Positions 7,890 to 17,310 of a stretch of DNA of 64,000 nucleotides are shown here, piece after piece. Numbering within the stretch: position 1 is the first letter of the stretch; each line of letters begins with the position of its first letter. Source of the DNA: [Eubacterium] cellulosolvens LD2006 (lineage in GTDB: Bacteria > Bacillota > Clostridia > Lachnospirales > Lachnospiraceae); contig NZ_KK211310.1 of the NCBI RefSeq assembly GCF_000621585.1, positions 1 through 64,000 on the forward strand. The letters are read 5' to 3'. The notes beneath the pieces were generated by a model. That model was not told where the DNA came from, made no database searches, and saw only the letters and a program-made list of their open reading frames with translations. A program made the position numbers and the translations under genes.

Positions 7890-7928
7890 CAAAAAGAAAG
7901 CCAAAATCATTAACGATTCCGGCTTTCC
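7890..7928 (-). terminator. Terminator of tRNA-Leu copy 3
   Basis: GGAAAGCC...GGCTTTC stem, with further AATC/TGATT pairing inside, followed by TTTTTG on the minus strand. It separates copy 3 from the promoter of copies 2 and 1. Confidence 0.8.
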
Positions 7929-7937
7929 AAAAAAAGC

Positions 7938-8021
7938 TGCGGAAGGCGGGACTTGAACCCGCACGACATTGCTGCCACAAGATCCTTAGTCTTGCTCGTC
8001 TACCAATTCCGACACTTCCGC
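7938..8021 (-). tRNA. tRNA-Leu (anticodon AAG), copy 3
   Basis: 84 bases, identical to copies 1 and 2, but with its own promoter (8070-8098) and terminator. CCA is not encoded. Three identical genes for one anticodon suggest heavy use of CUU/CUC codons or a recent duplication. Confidence 0.93.
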
Positions 8022-8069
8022 ATATGCAATTATTCGTTGCCCTTCTCATTGTGTCCGACAACATGTAAT

Positions 8070-8098
8070 ACCTTAGCATAGTATTCTTAAGGCGTCAA
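8070..8098 (-). promoter_or_regulatory. Promoter of tRNA-Leu copy 3
   Basis: TTGACG, a 17-base spacer and TAAGGT on the minus strand, similar in its flanks to the promoter at 7791-7819. The stretch from here to 8302 holds no gene that I can see. Confidence 0.7.
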
Positions 8099-8302
8099 GC
8101 ACAAATTTTAATTTTCTGCAGATATAAAATGACGTGCGGGACTCAATGTCCTGAAGACACTGAATCCTGCTCTGTTTACAATCGCGGTTCTTGCATTACT
8201 GTGCTATCATTCACATAATCTGTTCTCTATAGTTTATCCATCGCACTCTTGAATATAAATTCGAAGAACCGACAAGCGACCGCAGTCCTGCGGCCGCCGC
8301 CT

Positions 8303-8905
8303 TTACGCCCTGGCCTCCTTCTCCTTACTCTTCTGCTTCCCCGGCTTCTTCTCCTTCTTCTTCCTCTTCAGCACCCTCAGCGCCACAAAACACACGAGCT
8401 GACTGATGACATACGCGAGCAGGAATCCGCAGAGCACGTCCGTCGGATAATGCACGCAGTTATACAGCCTCGACAGCGAGATCAGCGTCGCGAGAATGAT
8501 CAGCGGCACACTGAACTTGTTCGGAATCATTCGCTGAAGGACAAGCACAACCGCAAAAGCCGTCGCCGTGTGTCCGGAGGGAAAAGAAAGATCCGTCGGT
8601 ATATACCCCAATGGAATCAGATCCGCGTAATCATTGTACGGCCGCACTCTTCCGACCAGCGGTTTGATCCCAAACCAGCTCAGGCAGAACACGATCGCCA
8701 ATGAAATCGCCGCGACAATCCCAGCCTTCCTTGTCTTCTTGAATAGCATAAGCACAAGAACCAGCGCGATCCAGAACCATCCCAACTCCCCGAGAAAACT
8801 CAGGAATTTCATGACCGGATCCAGAAACGGAAAGCGAAGATAATTCTGGATAAAAACAAGAATCGCGTGATCAATATTTGTTACACCCAAAAGAAACTGT
8901 TCCAT
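8303..8905 (-). CDS. PAP2-family membrane phosphatase
   Basis: 200 residues, about six membrane helices. All three PAP2 catalytic motifs are intact: KPLVGRVRP, PSGH, and SRLYNCVHYPTD. The active site would face the outside of the membrane. Members dephosphorylate undecaprenyl pyrophosphate, phosphatidylglycerol phosphate or phosphatidate, and the sequence alone does not separate these. The C-terminus is a Lys/Glu-rich tail. The gene stands alone; a short GC-rich hairpin (CCGCAG/CTGCGG) follows its stop. Confidence 0.9.
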   Translation of the reverse strand: MEQFLLGVTNIDHAILVFIQNYLRFPFLDPVMKFLSFLGELGWFWIALVLVLMLFKKTRKAGIVAAISLAIVFCLSWFGIKPLVGRVRPYNDYADLIPLGYIPTDLSFPSGHTATAFAVVLVLQRMIPNKFSVPLIILATLISLSRLYNCVHYPTDVLCGFLLAYVISQLVCFVALRVLKRKKKEKKPGKQKSKEKEARA

Positions 8906-9105
8906 CGTATTTACACCTCCAAATCGAATTCTAAAATCGCAGAGTTGCTATATTCCGTGTTTCTTTCGTAAATCTATCCCACAATCTCTTGTACAATATA
9001 CAATTATCAACCGAAGCAAGCTCTTGCGAGCTCATTTCGGAATAACCGTTCGTTCATCACCCGCCGTTAGACGGAAAGATACGAATTCAAAGATCCCTGC
9101 GGCAG

Positions 9106-10410
9106 TTAAAACAGCCGGAACAGATCATGGATCGTCACATAGACCATGAATGCCAGAAGCGCCAGCAGTCCGTAAAAATTGATATTTGCCTCGAGTTCCT
9201 GATTGCCCGGTTTTCTGCGGATCGCCTCGATGACCATGAGAAGCAGTCGTCCACCGTCCAGCGCCGGAAGCGGAATCAGGTTCATAAAACCGAGGTTCGC
9301 GGAAATCATTGTCATGATACCGATCAGCGTCAGAATCGCGCTGAAGACATCCACCGTCTTCGCCACTGTGCCGTAGGCGTCGCCAACCGTCTTGACGATG
9401 CCGACCGGGCCGGACATGTCGTTGATGCTGAACGTTCCCGAGAACATTCCCCCGATGGTCTTGATGGTGACACGGATCCAGAACAGAACCTCTCCGGCAC
9501 TGTACTGCAGAACGCCGATCCAGCCGACTTTCTGACGGGCGGCGTTGTAGGTGAAATTGCTGACCGGTCTGGTGACTTTCGCCGGAACCAGCCCTTTCGC
9601 CGTTTTCTCGTGCCCGTTTCTTTCATAGGTAATGTTCACCTTGGATCCGTCGAGCGGATGCTTCTGAAAATAATTGTAGAGTTCTTCCTGACTCTTCACT
9701 TCCGTTCCGTTCACCGCGGTGATGATATCTCCGATGCGGATTCCGGCCTTCTTCATGGCGCTTCCCTTGGATACCATGGTAATCAGGACGCCGTCACCCT
9801 CGGTGTTCGAATCATAGTTGAAACCGAGCATATATCTCGTGACGGTCTCCGGCTGATAGCCGATCGAAATGCGCTTTCCGTTGCGCTCCACAGTCAGGTC
9901 AATATGATCCGTCGGGCTCTCTTTGATCAGCTGGTCGAAATACAGCTCACGGCTGTTCGCAATGCCGCGCCCCTCAAATGAGGTGATCACGTCACCCCGC
10001 CTCAGGCCGGCGGCCTCCTCGGGAGATCCCTTGCCAACTTCCATTACCGTGGCCGGTTCCGCTCCCGTCAGACCGATAACGAGAACCGATAGCAAAAACG
10101 CGAGAATGAAATTAAACACCGGTCCCGCAGCGACCACAAGCATTCTCCGCCAGAGTGCCGCGCCGATGAAACTTCCTTCGATCTTCTCTCCCTCGTCTTC
10201 GTTGAGCATCGCGCAGGAACCTCCGAAAGGAAGAAGCTTCAGCGCGTATACTGTTCCGCTCTTTTTGCTCTTGTGCTTCAACAGGATCGGCCCCATGCCG
10301 ATCGCAAACTCTTCAACTACGATATGATTCAGCCTTGCCAGAAGGAAGTGGCCAAATTCATGAAACAGGACAACCAGTCCCAGTACGATGATTCCAAGAA
10401 TGTATTTCAA
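9106..10410 (-). CDS. rseP: Site-2 protease RseP
   Basis: 434-residue intramembrane zinc metalloprotease. HEFGH near residue 18 supplies two zinc ligands and the catalytic Glu; LDGG near residue 375 supplies the third ligand. Two PDZ-like segments lie between them (about 110-190 and 200-280). Members cut anti-sigma factors, signal-peptide remnants or sporulation factors within the membrane. It ends the cluster frr-uppS-cdsA-dxr-rseP, an order seen in many bacteria. The gene downstream of dxr is separated from it by about 115 bases with no obvious signal. Confidence 0.93.
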   Translation of the reverse strand: MKYILGIIVLGLVVLFHEFGHFLLARLNHIVVEEFAIGMGPILLKHKSKKSGTVYALKLLPFGGSCAMLNEDEGEKIEGSFIGAALWRRMLVVAAGPVFNFILAFLLSVLVIGLTGAEPATVMEVGKGSPEEAAGLRRGDVITSFEGRGIANSRELYFDQLIKESPTDHIDLTVERNGKRISIGYQPETVTRYMLGFNYDSNTEGDGVLITMVSKGSAMKKAGIRIGDIITAVNGTEVKSQEELYNYFQKHPLDGSKVNITYERNGHEKTAKGLVPAKVTRPVSNFTYNAARQKVGWIGVLQYSAGEVLFWIRVTIKTIGGMFSGTFSINDMSGPVGIVKTVGDAYGTVAKTVDVFSAILTLIGIMTMISANLGFMNLIPLPALDGGRLLLMVIEAIRRKPGNQELEANINFYGLLALLAFMVYVTIHDLFRLF

Positions 10411-10525
10411 TCTTTTCTCCTAATGTGGGATTAAATTTTTCAAATAAATATGTTCGAAGTTGCCATTCAGACAATCACTGATGTACGAAGCAGAAACTCA
10501 TTTAACCGACGAATATCCTTGCGCT

Positions 10526-11671
10526 CTATACATACGTCGCCCGGATGTACGCTCTCGTCTCCCTCTCCGTCTCGAGGATCTGCTCCAGATCCGGGTTCTC
10601 GATGACACTGTGTCTTCGCATCGATTCCTCAATGATTCGGTAGATGTCGAGGAAGTGGATCTTGTCCGCGAGAAAAGCAGCTACGGCCTCCTCGTTTGCC
10701 GCGTTGAAGACGGTCGGCATCGAGCCGCCGGTTTTTCCGGCCTCGATTGCGAGCTTCAATCCGCGGAAGGTCTCCATATCCGGTGTGTCGATGGTGATGC
10801 CGGAGAGCTTCGTGAAGTCGAGACGGTCACCGGGAAGATCTCTTCTGTCCGGATAATAGAGGGCGTACTGAATCGGCAGCCTCATATCCGGCGTGCCGAG
10901 CTGCGCGATCACCGCGCCGTCCTCAAACTCAACCATGGAGTGGATGATGCTCTGGGGCTGTACGACCACCTCAATCTGATCGAGATCGACGTCGAAGAGC
11001 CAATGAGCCTCCAAAACCTCGAGTCCCTTGTTGACCAGGGTGGAGGAATCGATCGTGATCTTTTTCCCCATGGACCAGGTCGGGTGCTTCAGCGCGTCCG
11101 CGGCGGTCATGTCCGCAAGCTCCTCGGTCTTCTTCCCGCGGAAGGGGCCGCCGGAGGCTGTGATGAGCAGACGGCTGATCTTGTTTGCACGCTCTCCGTG
11201 CAGGCACTGAAAAATCGCGCTGTGCTCGCTGTCCACCGGAAGGATCTGCACGCCCTTCTCTTTGGCGAGGGGCATGATCAGGTGGCCGGCGGTCACCAGG
11301 GTCTCCTTGTTCGCGAGGGCGATATCTTTTCCCGCCTCGATCGCGGTGATGGTCGGACGGATGCCGATCATGCCGACGATGGCCGTCACGAGGATCTCCG
11401 ATTCCGGCATCGCCGCCAGTTCGAGAAGTCCGTCCATGCCCGTCTTCACAATCGTATCGGTGTCCGCGATTTTCTTCTTCAGAATTTCTGCCGCCTCTTC
11501 GTTGTAGACAACGGCAAGCTTCGGGTGAAATTCCCGGATCTGCTCCTCCAGCAGGGTGACATTGGACGCCGCCGACAGGGCGCAGACCTTCAAATCATCG
11601 TTGTTTCTTACGATATCCAGTGTCTGGGTACCGATGGAACCGGTGGAACCCAGAATTGCGATTGTTTTCAT
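10526..11671 (-). CDS. dxr: 1-Deoxy-D-xylulose-5-phosphate reductoisomerase
   Basis: Converts DXP to MEP with NADPH, the committed step of the non-mevalonate isoprenoid route. The N-terminal nucleotide site is ILGSTGSIGTQTLDI. The metal/substrate region PVDSEHSAIFQ and the ITASGGPFR and MGKKITIDSSTL motifs follow. I place the start at the internal ATG (MKTIAILG, 381 residues), since GGAG lies 9 bases before it and the earlier ATG (11684-11686) has no ribosome site. It supplies isopentenyl units to UppS encoded upstream. Confidence 0.95.
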   Translation of the reverse strand: MKTIAILGSTGSIGTQTLDIVRNNDDLKVCALSAASNVTLLEEQIREFHPKLAVVYNEEAAEILKKKIADTDTIVKTGMDGLLELAAMPESEILVTAIVGMIGIRPTITAIEAGKDIALANKETLVTAGHLIMPLAKEKGVQILPVDSEHSAIFQCLHGERANKISRLLITASGGPFRGKKTEELADMTAADALKHPTWSMGKKITIDSSTLVNKGLEVLEAHWLFDVDLDQIEVVVQPQSIIHSMVEFEDGAVIAQLGTPDMRLPIQYALYYPDRRDLPGDRLDFTKLSGITIDTPDMETFRGLKLAIEAGKTGGSMPTVFNAANEEAVAAFLADKIHFLDIYRIIEESMRRHSVIENPDLEQILETERETRAYIRATYV

Positions 11672-11795
11672 GTCGATATTCTCCATGTTTCATTTTATTC
11701 TGTCACAGGAAATGTTTCCGCAATCCCAATGACATCAGACCGCTCCCGGTCAGGTTTGCATCTTCTGAAGATCATTGCCTCTTCAGAGCAGGCTC

Positions 11796-11821
11796 GATCC
11801 GATAAACCCGTTTATCGGATC
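11796..11821. promoter_or_regulatory. Perfect 12-bp inverted repeat between cdsA and dxr
   Basis: GATCCGATAAAC, two bases, then GTTTATCGGATC. It lies in the 225-base gap between cdsA and dxr, among several GATCAG/GATC strings. It could be an operator or an RNA stem; no promoter can be tied to it with confidence. Confidence 0.4.
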
Positions 11822-11896
11822 CTGCGGAACGATCTCCGTATCAGATCAGAATTGTTCCCCTCGCATTTCAGATCAGGCGGTATGATTGCTCCCGCG

Positions 11897-12769
11897 TCAA
11901 ATCAGGATCGTCGCCAGGAAAAAGATTACCGGCGATGTAAAGATCACACTGTCGAATCGGTCGAGCACGCCGCCGTGTCCCGGAATCAGCTGACTGTAGT
12001 CCTTGATTCCGGCATTTCTCTTGATGGCGGAAGCGGCAAGATCTCCCACCATGGAGATGAGCGCTCCGACAAAGCAGATAATCATGTACTCAAGCGCAGG
12101 TCCGTCTGTGATCAAGGCGTAAACCATGCCCAGAAGAATCGCGCCGAGCACGCCGCCGATGCCGCCCTCAATGGTCTTGTTCGGACTGAGAATCGGTGAC
12201 ATCTTGTGTTTTCCGAAGAGGCGTCCGGCGCAGTACGCGCAGGTATCGCAGCCCCAGGAGCACAGGAAAATCAGCCAGACGATGTACTGTCCGGACTCAA
12301 GCATTCTGGTCTGGTACACGTAGGAAAGCATCACGCCGACGTAGACGATGCCGAAGAAGCCCTGCATGATCTTGCTGTATTCATACTCCGGATAGGTAAA
12401 GACATATACAAACATCAGCACGACCAGTCCGAGGATCACTGCGGCGAGTTGAATGTTTCTCCAGACAGTGACCAGACTCAGGTAGTAAAGGATCACGGCC
12501 ACATAACCCGCGATCTCGAGCGGCTCCGTGAACTTTCCCTTCTGATGGATGCCGACGGCGCGGTACAGTTCAAAAACACCGACCAGCGACAATACCAGCG
12601 AGGCGCCGTAGAGCAGCCATCCGCCGACCATGATAATCACAAGCGCATCGGCCACCAGAATGATTCCGCTGAGCAGCCTCTTCAAAAAAGAACTCTCGTT
12701 TTTTCTGGTCAGGAACTGAACCACCATCGTGATCAGGATTACTGCCAGACAAAGAATATAAAAGTACAC
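11897..12769 (-). CDS. cdsA: Phosphatidate cytidylyltransferase
   Basis: 290 residues, about eight membrane helices. Makes CDP-diacylglycerol from phosphatidate and CTP, the branch point to phosphatidylglycerol and cardiolipin. The family signature near the C-terminus is present: SAIKRNAGIKDY followed by IPGHGGVLDRFDS, with the conserved Lys, Asp, His and DR residues. It lies 31 bases after uppS and precedes dxr, the conserved cluster order. Confidence 0.95.
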   Translation of the reverse strand: MYFYILCLAVILITMVVQFLTRKNESSFLKRLLSGIILVADALVIIMVGGWLLYGASLVLSLVGVFELYRAVGIHQKGKFTEPLEIAGYVAVILYYLSLVTVWRNIQLAAVILGLVVLMFVYVFTYPEYEYSKIMQGFFGIVYVGVMLSYVYQTRMLESGQYIVWLIFLCSWGCDTCAYCAGRLFGKHKMSPILSPNKTIEGGIGGVLGAILLGMVYALITDGPALEYMIICFVGALISMVGDLAASAIKRNAGIKDYSQLIPGHGGVLDRFDSVIFTSPVIFFLATILI

Positions 12770-12800
12770 TGTTCTATCTCCTCATCATTTCATTCATTTT

Positions 12801-13523
12801 TTATTTAGCATCACCGAAACGGCGGTCTCTGCCGTTGTATTTCTCGATGGCTTTGATCAGCTCCTTGCGGTTAAAATCCGGCCAGGCCACATCCGTGAAA
12901 TAAAACTCTGTGTAGGCCAGCTGCCAGAGCAGGAAGTTGGAGATGCGGAGCTCGCCGCTCGTACGGATCATGAGATCCGGATCCGGCATTCCGGCGGTGT
13001 CGAGATAATTCTCGAACACATCTCCGGTAATTCTTCCCTCCGGAATCTTTCCCTCGCGGACGTCATCCGCCAGCTTCGTCACCGCTCTCTCGATCTCGTC
13101 GCGTCCTCCGTAGTTGAGAGCGATCTGGAAAAACATCTGGTCATAGTCCTTCGACATTCCCTCTAGCTCTTTGATACTCTCCTGAATATCCTCGTCGAGG
13201 GCGGACGGATCTCCGATGATCTTGACGCGCATCTGGTTCTTCTTCGCCTTGCGCATACATCTCTTCAGATATTTGCGGAAGAGATTCATCAGCGTGCGGA
13301 CTTCATCGGGCGAGCGCTTCCAGTTCTCCGTGGAAAAAGCGTAGACTGTCAGATACTTGATGCCCATCTCGCACATCGTGTCGCACATCTTTTCGAGATT
13401 GTCGCAGCCTACGATATGTCCGTAACTTCTCGGCATGCCCTTGCGCTTCGCCCAGCGGCCGTTGCCGTCGAGGATAATCGCTATGTGCTGCGGAAGTTTC
13501 AGTCCCTGAATATCTTCGTTCAT
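12801..13523 (-). CDS. uppS: Undecaprenyl diphosphate synthase (cis-prenyltransferase)
   Basis: 240 residues, cytosolic, condenses isopentenyl units onto farnesyl diphosphate to make the C55 lipid carrier. Motifs in order are IAIILDGNGRWAK with the catalytic Asp, the AFSTENWKR string, and RTSGELRISNFLLWQLAYTE near the end. Length and motif positions match the bacterial family. It is followed closely by cdsA. Confidence 0.96.
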   Translation of the reverse strand: MNEDIQGLKLPQHIAIILDGNGRWAKRKGMPRSYGHIVGCDNLEKMCDTMCEMGIKYLTVYAFSTENWKRSPDEVRTLMNLFRKYLKRCMRKAKKNQMRVKIIGDPSALDEDIQESIKELEGMSKDYDQMFFQIALNYGGRDEIERAVTKLADDVREGKIPEGRITGDVFENYLDTAGMPDPDLMIRTSGELRISNFLLWQLAYTEFYFTDVAWPDFNRKELIKAIEKYNGRDRRFGDAK

Positions 13524-13687
13524 TTTTATCTCCTGTCAAATATAGTGAATAACCATAATACCAGCTGCAGCGGGTATCCCGAAAATTTGCGATCGGACAA
13601 GCAGACAGGACTTTGATCCAGGCATCGAAGAAGCACGGAATCAGCATCCTCATCCACAGTCTTCAAAAACAATTTCCTGTCACGCAA

Positions 13688-13723
13688 CAGACCCCGGGCA
13701 GCAAGCGTACTGTCCGGAGTCTG
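13688..13723 (-). other. Intergenic hairpin between frr and uppS
   Basis: CAGAC, CCGG and CAG in one arm pair with CTG, CCGG and GTCTG in the other around a short loop. On the minus strand it is followed by TTGCG rather than a U run, so it is a weak terminator or a processing stem. The rest of the 264-base gap shows nothing I can name. Confidence 0.45.
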
Positions 13724-13787
13724 TAATTGTCATGCTTTTCGATCGCATGGATTCGAAGCCCGCTGCCACAGGCAGCGCTCTCGAAAA

Positions 13788-14342
13788 TCAGACGGTCATA
13801 AGCTCTTTGGATTTTACTTCTACAGCTTTGTCAATGTCTTTGATGTATTTGTCAGTGAGCTTCTGAACGTCCTCTTCAAGACCCGCGATGATATCCTCGG
13901 AGAGATCCTCAGCCTTCTCGAGTTTCTTGAAGGAGTCATTGGCGTCACGGCGGATGTTACGGATCGCAACCTTCGCAGCCTCACCTTTTTTCTTAACGTC
14001 CTTTGTGAGTTCTTTACGTCTGTCCTCAGTCAGCTCCGGGAAAATCAGGCGTACAACTTTTCCGTCTGTGCTCGGGTTGATGCCGAGCTCAGACATCTGG
14101 ATGGATTTCACGATCTCTTTGACCATGGATGCCTCCCACGGCTGGATCTGAATGATTCTAGCCTCCGGAACAGTGATGTTCGCTACCTGCTGGAGCGGGG
14201 TCGGTGCTCCGTAATACTCAACGGTGATGCGGTCGAGAACGTGCGGATTCGCACGGCCGGCGCGGATCGTCGCAAGCTCGCTGTCCAGGTTCGCGATGGT
14301 CTTAGTCATCTTCTCATCATATACTTTTACTCTCTCGTCCAT
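13788..14342 (-). CDS. frr: Ribosome recycling factor
   Basis: 184 residues, full length. With EF-G it splits post-termination ribosomes. Family strings: [17 protein letters not shown] near residue 25, [14 protein letters not shown], the [12 protein letters not shown] region, and [12 protein letters not shown]-like text (here [12 protein letters not shown]) around residue 100. It lies about 150 bases after pyrH, the usual neighbour. The gap between the two genes shows no clear signal beyond the ribosome binding site. Confidence 0.97.
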   Translation of the reverse strand: MDERVKVYDEKMTKTIANLDSELATIRAGRANPHVLDRITVEYYGAPTPLQQVANITVPEARIIQIQPWEASMVKEIVKSIQMSELGINPSTDGKVVRLIFPELTEDRRKELTKDVKKKGEAAKVAIRNIRRDANDSFKKLEKAEDLSEDIIAGLEEDVQKLTDKYIKDIDKAVEVKSKELMTV

Positions 14343-14495
14343 GTGTAGTAAATCCTCCTCAGATTTCTTATATTCATCTCTTTAAAGCGCTCTAATTTTC
14401 ACGACAGACTCGTCGAGATTCCTTCGGAGCAGAATACGCGGTTGCCCGGAAATCAGGTACTTCCCATCCGCACCCGGCGCATGCATGTCGCAGGC

Positions 14496-15194
14496 TTAGT
14501 CCACGGTAACTTCCGTGCCTGTAATCTTTCCGTTTGCGGCGTTGATAATGCTGTCCTCTTCGTCAAGAGCAAAGACGATCATCGGCACCTTGTTTTCCAT
14601 CGCCATGATGGAAGCTGTCATATCGACAACCTGCAGTTTCTTGTCGATGACTTCCTGAATAGATACCTTGTCGTATTTCTTTGCGTCCGGATTGGATTTC
14701 GGATCGCTGTCGTATACGCCGTCAATCGCTTTTGCAAGAAGCAGAGCATCTGCCTCGATCTCGATCGCGCGAAGAATGGCTCCTGTATCTGTGGAGAAAT
14801 ACGGATGACCCGTGCCGCCTCCGAAGAATACAACCATGTTGTGGTCAAAATATTTTGTCACACGGTCTTTGGAGTACAGCTTAGTGATGCCGCCGACCTC
14901 GAATGGGGTAAGTACCGATGTCAGCATTCCCTGGGAACGGAAGATCTCGGATACATACACACAGTTCATAATCGTGGCCAGCATACCGATCTGGTCCGCC
15001 TTTGTGCGGTCAATGTTCTTGCTTGATCTGCCGCGCCAGAAGTTTCCTCCGCCGATGACAATGCCGATCTGGAAGCCCTCGTCAACAAGCTTTTTCACCT
15101 GTTTCGCAACGCCGATCACGACCTCTTCATCGAAACCAGTCTTCTTGTCTCCTGCAAGCGCCTCACCACTCAGTTTCAGCAATAATCTCTTCAT
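14496..15194 (-). CDS. pyrH: UMP kinase
   Basis: 232 residues, amino-acid-kinase fold, hexameric enzyme making UDP from UMP and ATP. The N-terminus MKRLLLKLSGEAL contains the catalytic Lys and GE. GGGNFWRG and GGGTGHPYFSTDT are diagnostic. It opens the pyrH-frr-uppS-cdsA-dxr-rseP series. GGAGAGAGACG provides its ribosome site. Confidence 0.96.
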   Translation of the reverse strand: MKRLLLKLSGEALAGDKKTGFDEEVVIGVAKQVKKLVDEGFQIGIVIGGGNFWRGRSSKNIDRTKADQIGMLATIMNCVYVSEIFRSQGMLTSVLTPFEVGGITKLYSKDRVTKYFDHNMVVFFGGGTGHPYFSTDTGAILRAIEIEADALLLAKAIDGVYDSDPKSNPDAKKYDKVSIQEVIDKKLQVVDMTASIMAMENKVPMIVFALDEEDSIINAANGKITGTEVTVD

Positions 15195-15398
15195 CGTCTC
15201 TCTCCTTCTTGGTATTGCTCATAATTATCCGTATTATATCACATATTCCGACAAAATGCGACAGCCCCTTTTGTATTCGCTTTTTATAGTCTGATAGAAA
15301 TTGCCCCGCATTCCATCTCCATATAATCAAGCTTTTTTCAGTAAAATCAATACGTATGATGTTTTCCCTGCCCATGTCGTCCGAAATATAGAAAATGA

Positions 15399-15430
15399 GC
15401 TTCGCACCAAATACTTACTTAGTGCGAAGC
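15399..15430 (-). terminator. Terminator of lysC
   Basis: GCTTCGCAC...GTGCGAAGC on the minus strand, nine perfect pairs, followed by TCATTTTC. It starts 10 bases after the lysC stop. Confidence 0.75.
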
Positions 15431-15439
15431 CCCCATTTA

Positions 15440-16759
15440 TCAGAGCTGGGATACTACAAAGATATCGTAGATCGCCTGAATGGCTTTCTCGAAGTCTCTG
15501 TTCTCTACACCGATAATGATGTTGAGCTCGGAGGATCCCTGGTCAATCATTTTTACGTTGATATGCGCGTGAGCGAGTGCGGAGAAGATTCTGCCGGCTG
15601 TGCCGCGGGTTCTTCTCATACCTCTCCCAACAACCGCGATGAGTGCGAGATCGGACTCAAGCTCGATCATATCCGGATGTACGTTTCTGTGAAGTCCTGC
15701 GATGATCTGCTGCTCGTGCGGCTCGAACTCATGCTGGTTTACGAATACAGAGAATGTATCGATACCGGAAGGTGTGTGCTCGAAGGTCATGCCGGAGTCC
15801 TCGAAGACCTCGAGAACCTTGCGGCCGAAACCTACTTCCGCGTTCATCATGGCTTTCTCAATGGTGATGGACGCGAAGCCCTTCTTACCGCCGATACCTG
15901 TGATCGTGAATTTCGGTTTGTTGCAGGTGCTCTCAACAACCATTGTTCCCGGATCTTCCGGTTTGTTTGTATTGCGGACGTTGATCGGGATTCCCTCTTT
16001 GCGAAGCGGGAAGACAGCGTCCTCGTGAAGTACGGTAGCGCCCATGTAGGAGAGCTCGCGCATCTCGCGATAGGTGATCGTGCTGATCGTAACCGGATCG
16101 TTGATAATTCTCGGATCTGCCATCAGGAAGCCGGATACATCTGTCCAGTTCTCATAGAGATCTGCGTGAACAGCTTTTGCCACGAGAGATCCTGTGATAT
16201 CGGAACCGCCTCTGGAGAAAGTCTTGATGGAGCCGTCCGGTTTTGCTCCGTAGAAGCCCGGGATGACCGCTCTCTCGATCTGTTCGAGTTTCGCGCCCAT
16301 GATCTTGTCGGTGCGTCTGTCGTCGAAGTTTCCGTTCTCATCGAAAGCGACAACCTCTGCGGCGTCTACGAACTCATAGCCGAGGTAGGCAGCCATCACT
16401 CTTCCGTTGAGGTACTCTCCGCGGGAAGCCGCATAATCGATGCCGGCTTTGTTCTTGAAGTTCCCGGCGATAGTCTTGAATTCGTCGTCAAGGTTGAGAT
16501 CAAGATCAAGACCACGGATAATCTCGTCATATCTCTCGCGGATGTTGCTCAGAGTACCGCTGAAATCTTTGCCGTTCTCGGCCTGATGATAGCAGTCGTA
16601 AAGCATATCGGTAACTTTGGTATCACTGCTGAATCTGCGGCCCGGCGCCGAAGGAATGACGTAACGTCTGCTTTCTTCGCTTCGGATGATGTTGCCGACT
16701 TTCTTGAACTGCTCTGCGTTTGCAAGGGAACTGCCACCAAATTTAACTACCTTTTTCAT
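15440..16759 (-). CDS. lysC: Aspartate kinase
   Basis: 439 residues. Phosphorylates aspartate for Lys, Thr, Met and diaminopimelate synthesis. KFGGSSLAN opens the kinase domain and SRGGSDITGSL is the second conserved motif. Two ACT domains occupy the last ~140 residues, with the typical GIGGKKGFASI start, so feedback control by an end product is expected. Which amino acid cannot be read here. Its ATG overlaps the stop of the DUF5662 gene by 4 bases, and a terminator follows. Confidence 0.93.
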   Translation of the reverse strand: MKKVVKFGGSSLANAEQFKKVGNIIRSEESRRYVIPSAPGRRFSSDTKVTDMLYDCYHQAENGKDFSGTLSNIRERYDEIIRGLDLDLNLDDEFKTIAGNFKNKAGIDYAASRGEYLNGRVMAAYLGYEFVDAAEVVAFDENGNFDDRRTDKIMGAKLEQIERAVIPGFYGAKPDGSIKTFSRGGSDITGSLVAKAVHADLYENWTDVSGFLMADPRIINDPVTISTITYREMRELSYMGATVLHEDAVFPLRKEGIPINVRNTNKPEDPGTMVVESTCNKPKFTITGIGGKKGFASITIEKAMMNAEVGFGRKVLEVFEDSGMTFEHTPSGIDTFSVFVNQHEFEPHEQQIIAGLHRNVHPDMIELESDLALIAVVGRGMRRTRGTAGRIFSALAHAHINVKMIDQGSSELNIIIGVENRDFEKAIQAIYDIFVVSQL

Positions 16760-17307
16760 TTCTTGATTCCTTCCTTGAGAAATACTTCTCTGATGTATTT
16801 TATGGTCTCATCCTCACCCTTCTCGGCCAGCATTCCGAGCAGGAATTCCAGCTGATCCTTGACCTGGTCGTGAACGAACCACAGTTTCTCTTTCCCCTTA
16901 TTGTAGTATTCCAGCGGGGCGCTGTCAGTATATTTATCTCCCAGATAAACTCTGGAAGCACTGATCCTGTCCGCAATCATCTCGGCGACATACTTTCTCG
17001 GCATGGGCACGCCCTTGATGACCGTCTTGCTCTGGATGTCGTAATCCGTCCAGTACTCGAAGTGATGTTTGTTTCTTCCTTTGTGGTGAAGCCAGGAGAG
17101 CGAAAGCCCTGTGGCCTCTCTCTCTGCGTTGTTCGGGCTTCTGTTTCCCTGCCAGTATCTGGCGCCCTGCCGGAACTCGGTGGGCGAATACTTGGAGAGG
17201 TCATGGGCAAGTCCCTGCCATATAAGCCCCATGCGGAAACAGTACTTCATCACGATGAGCTTGTGTTTTGTTATTGTCCTGAAATGCTGTAAAGCATATT
17301 TTCCCAT
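16756..17307 (-). CDS. DUF5662 family protein
   Basis: 183 residues, no membrane segment. It contains the family's conserved histidine/aspartate pattern: HDLSKYSPTEF near residue 35, then SWLHHKGRNKHHFEYW near residue 70. The repeated His and HD residues suggest a metal site, but no reaction is known to me. It lies 3 bases after the GH13-like gene and overlaps lysC by 4 bases, so all three are cotranscribed. Confidence 0.8.
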   Translation of the reverse strand: MGKYALQHFRTITKHKLIVMKYCFRMGLIWQGLAHDLSKYSPTEFRQGARYWQGNRSPNNAEREATGLSLSWLHHKGRNKHHFEYWTDYDIQSKTVIKGVPMPRKYVAEMIADRISASRVYLGDKYTDSAPLEYYNKGKEKLWFVHDQVKDQLEFLLGMLAEKGEDETIKYIREVFLKEGIKK

Positions 17308-17310
17308 GTA

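Noticed and set aside
7529-8079. Repeated open frames encoding CGSVGIGRRARLR-type peptides
   Set aside because: They are translations across the three tRNA-Leu genes.
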